Positions 32,892 to 32,970 of a stretch of 32,970 bases of DNA are shown piece after piece (position 1 is the stretch's first letter; every line of letters begins with the position of its first letter). Made by a program: the position numbers and the translations under genes. The notes below the pieces were generated by a model that saw only the letters and a list, made by a program, of their open reading frames with translations, was not told where the DNA came from and made no database searches. Origin of the DNA: Acetobacter sp. AN02 (GTDB lineage: Bacteria > Pseudomonadota > Alphaproteobacteria > Acetobacterales > Acetobacteraceae); contig NZ_JAJJND010000021.1 of NCBI RefSeq assembly GCF_029759835.1, positions 1 through 32,970 on the forward strand, in the 5' to 3' direction.

Positions 32892-32970
<79 letters not shown>

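Overview
The window looks like one contig end-to-end from a motile, G+C-rich alphaproteobacterium, most likely an acetic acid bacterium (Acetobacteraceae). This is inferred from gene content: a PmtA-type lipid methyltransferase, an alpha-type motA/motB pair, a ctaB locus carrying only a degenerate oxidase subunit I relative, a Ctc-type L25, and nadD-rsfS-rlmH downstream of proA. No rRNA, tRNA, CRISPR array, insertion sequence or prophage gene is visible. The genus cannot be fixed by eye. The right edge is a 77-base G homopolymer that is probably a sequencing or assembly artefact, and the left edge truncates a gene.

Layout. 1-414: 5' part of an unrecognised secreted protein of visibly lower G+C. 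534-3357 (-): CPA1 Na+/H+ antiporter and membrane metallophosphoesterase, 1 bp apart. 3400-4594 (+): a good sigma70-like promoter, a 58-residue unknown protein and a CbpA-like J-domain chaperone. 4717-6762 (-): LysR regulator and thioredoxin reductase. 7042-11056 (+): chloroperoxidase-like hydrolase, then an Lrp regulator, a GT2-GtrA glycosyltransferase and a GT39-like membrane glycosyltransferase joined by stop/start overlaps. 11107-14724 (+): motB, motA (reversed order), greB, gshB. 14737-15808: small membrane protein (-) and pmtA (+). 15947-18254 (+): oxidase subunit I-like pseudoenzyme, ctaB, small CoxF-like protein, all overlapping. 18238-24695 (-): mreB, mreC, mreD, mrdA, rodA and a DUF3293 gene, the elongasome cluster. 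25027-31274 (+): two glycine-zipper lipoproteins, rplY/ctc, pth, ychF, proA, nadD, rsfS, rlmH. 31332-32822 (-): secreted CHAP protein and RidA, each followed by an intrinsic terminator.

Most genes are core housekeeping: cell-wall elongation, translation and ribosome maturation, NAD and proline synthesis, and thiol redox (trxB, gshB). The most notable item is the protein at 15947-17158. Its helices line up with heme-copper oxidase subunit I. The two histidines that would hold the low-spin heme are kept, but most of the CuB/high-spin heme site is gone (HPEVY reads APLSA, HH reads HL, HFH reads ATH). It is translationally coupled to heme O synthase. This suggests a retained, repurposed remnant of a lost cytochrome c oxidase operon. 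A second notable item is rsfS, whose best-supported start codon is ATA, overlapping the nadD stop with a well-placed Shine-Dalgarno.
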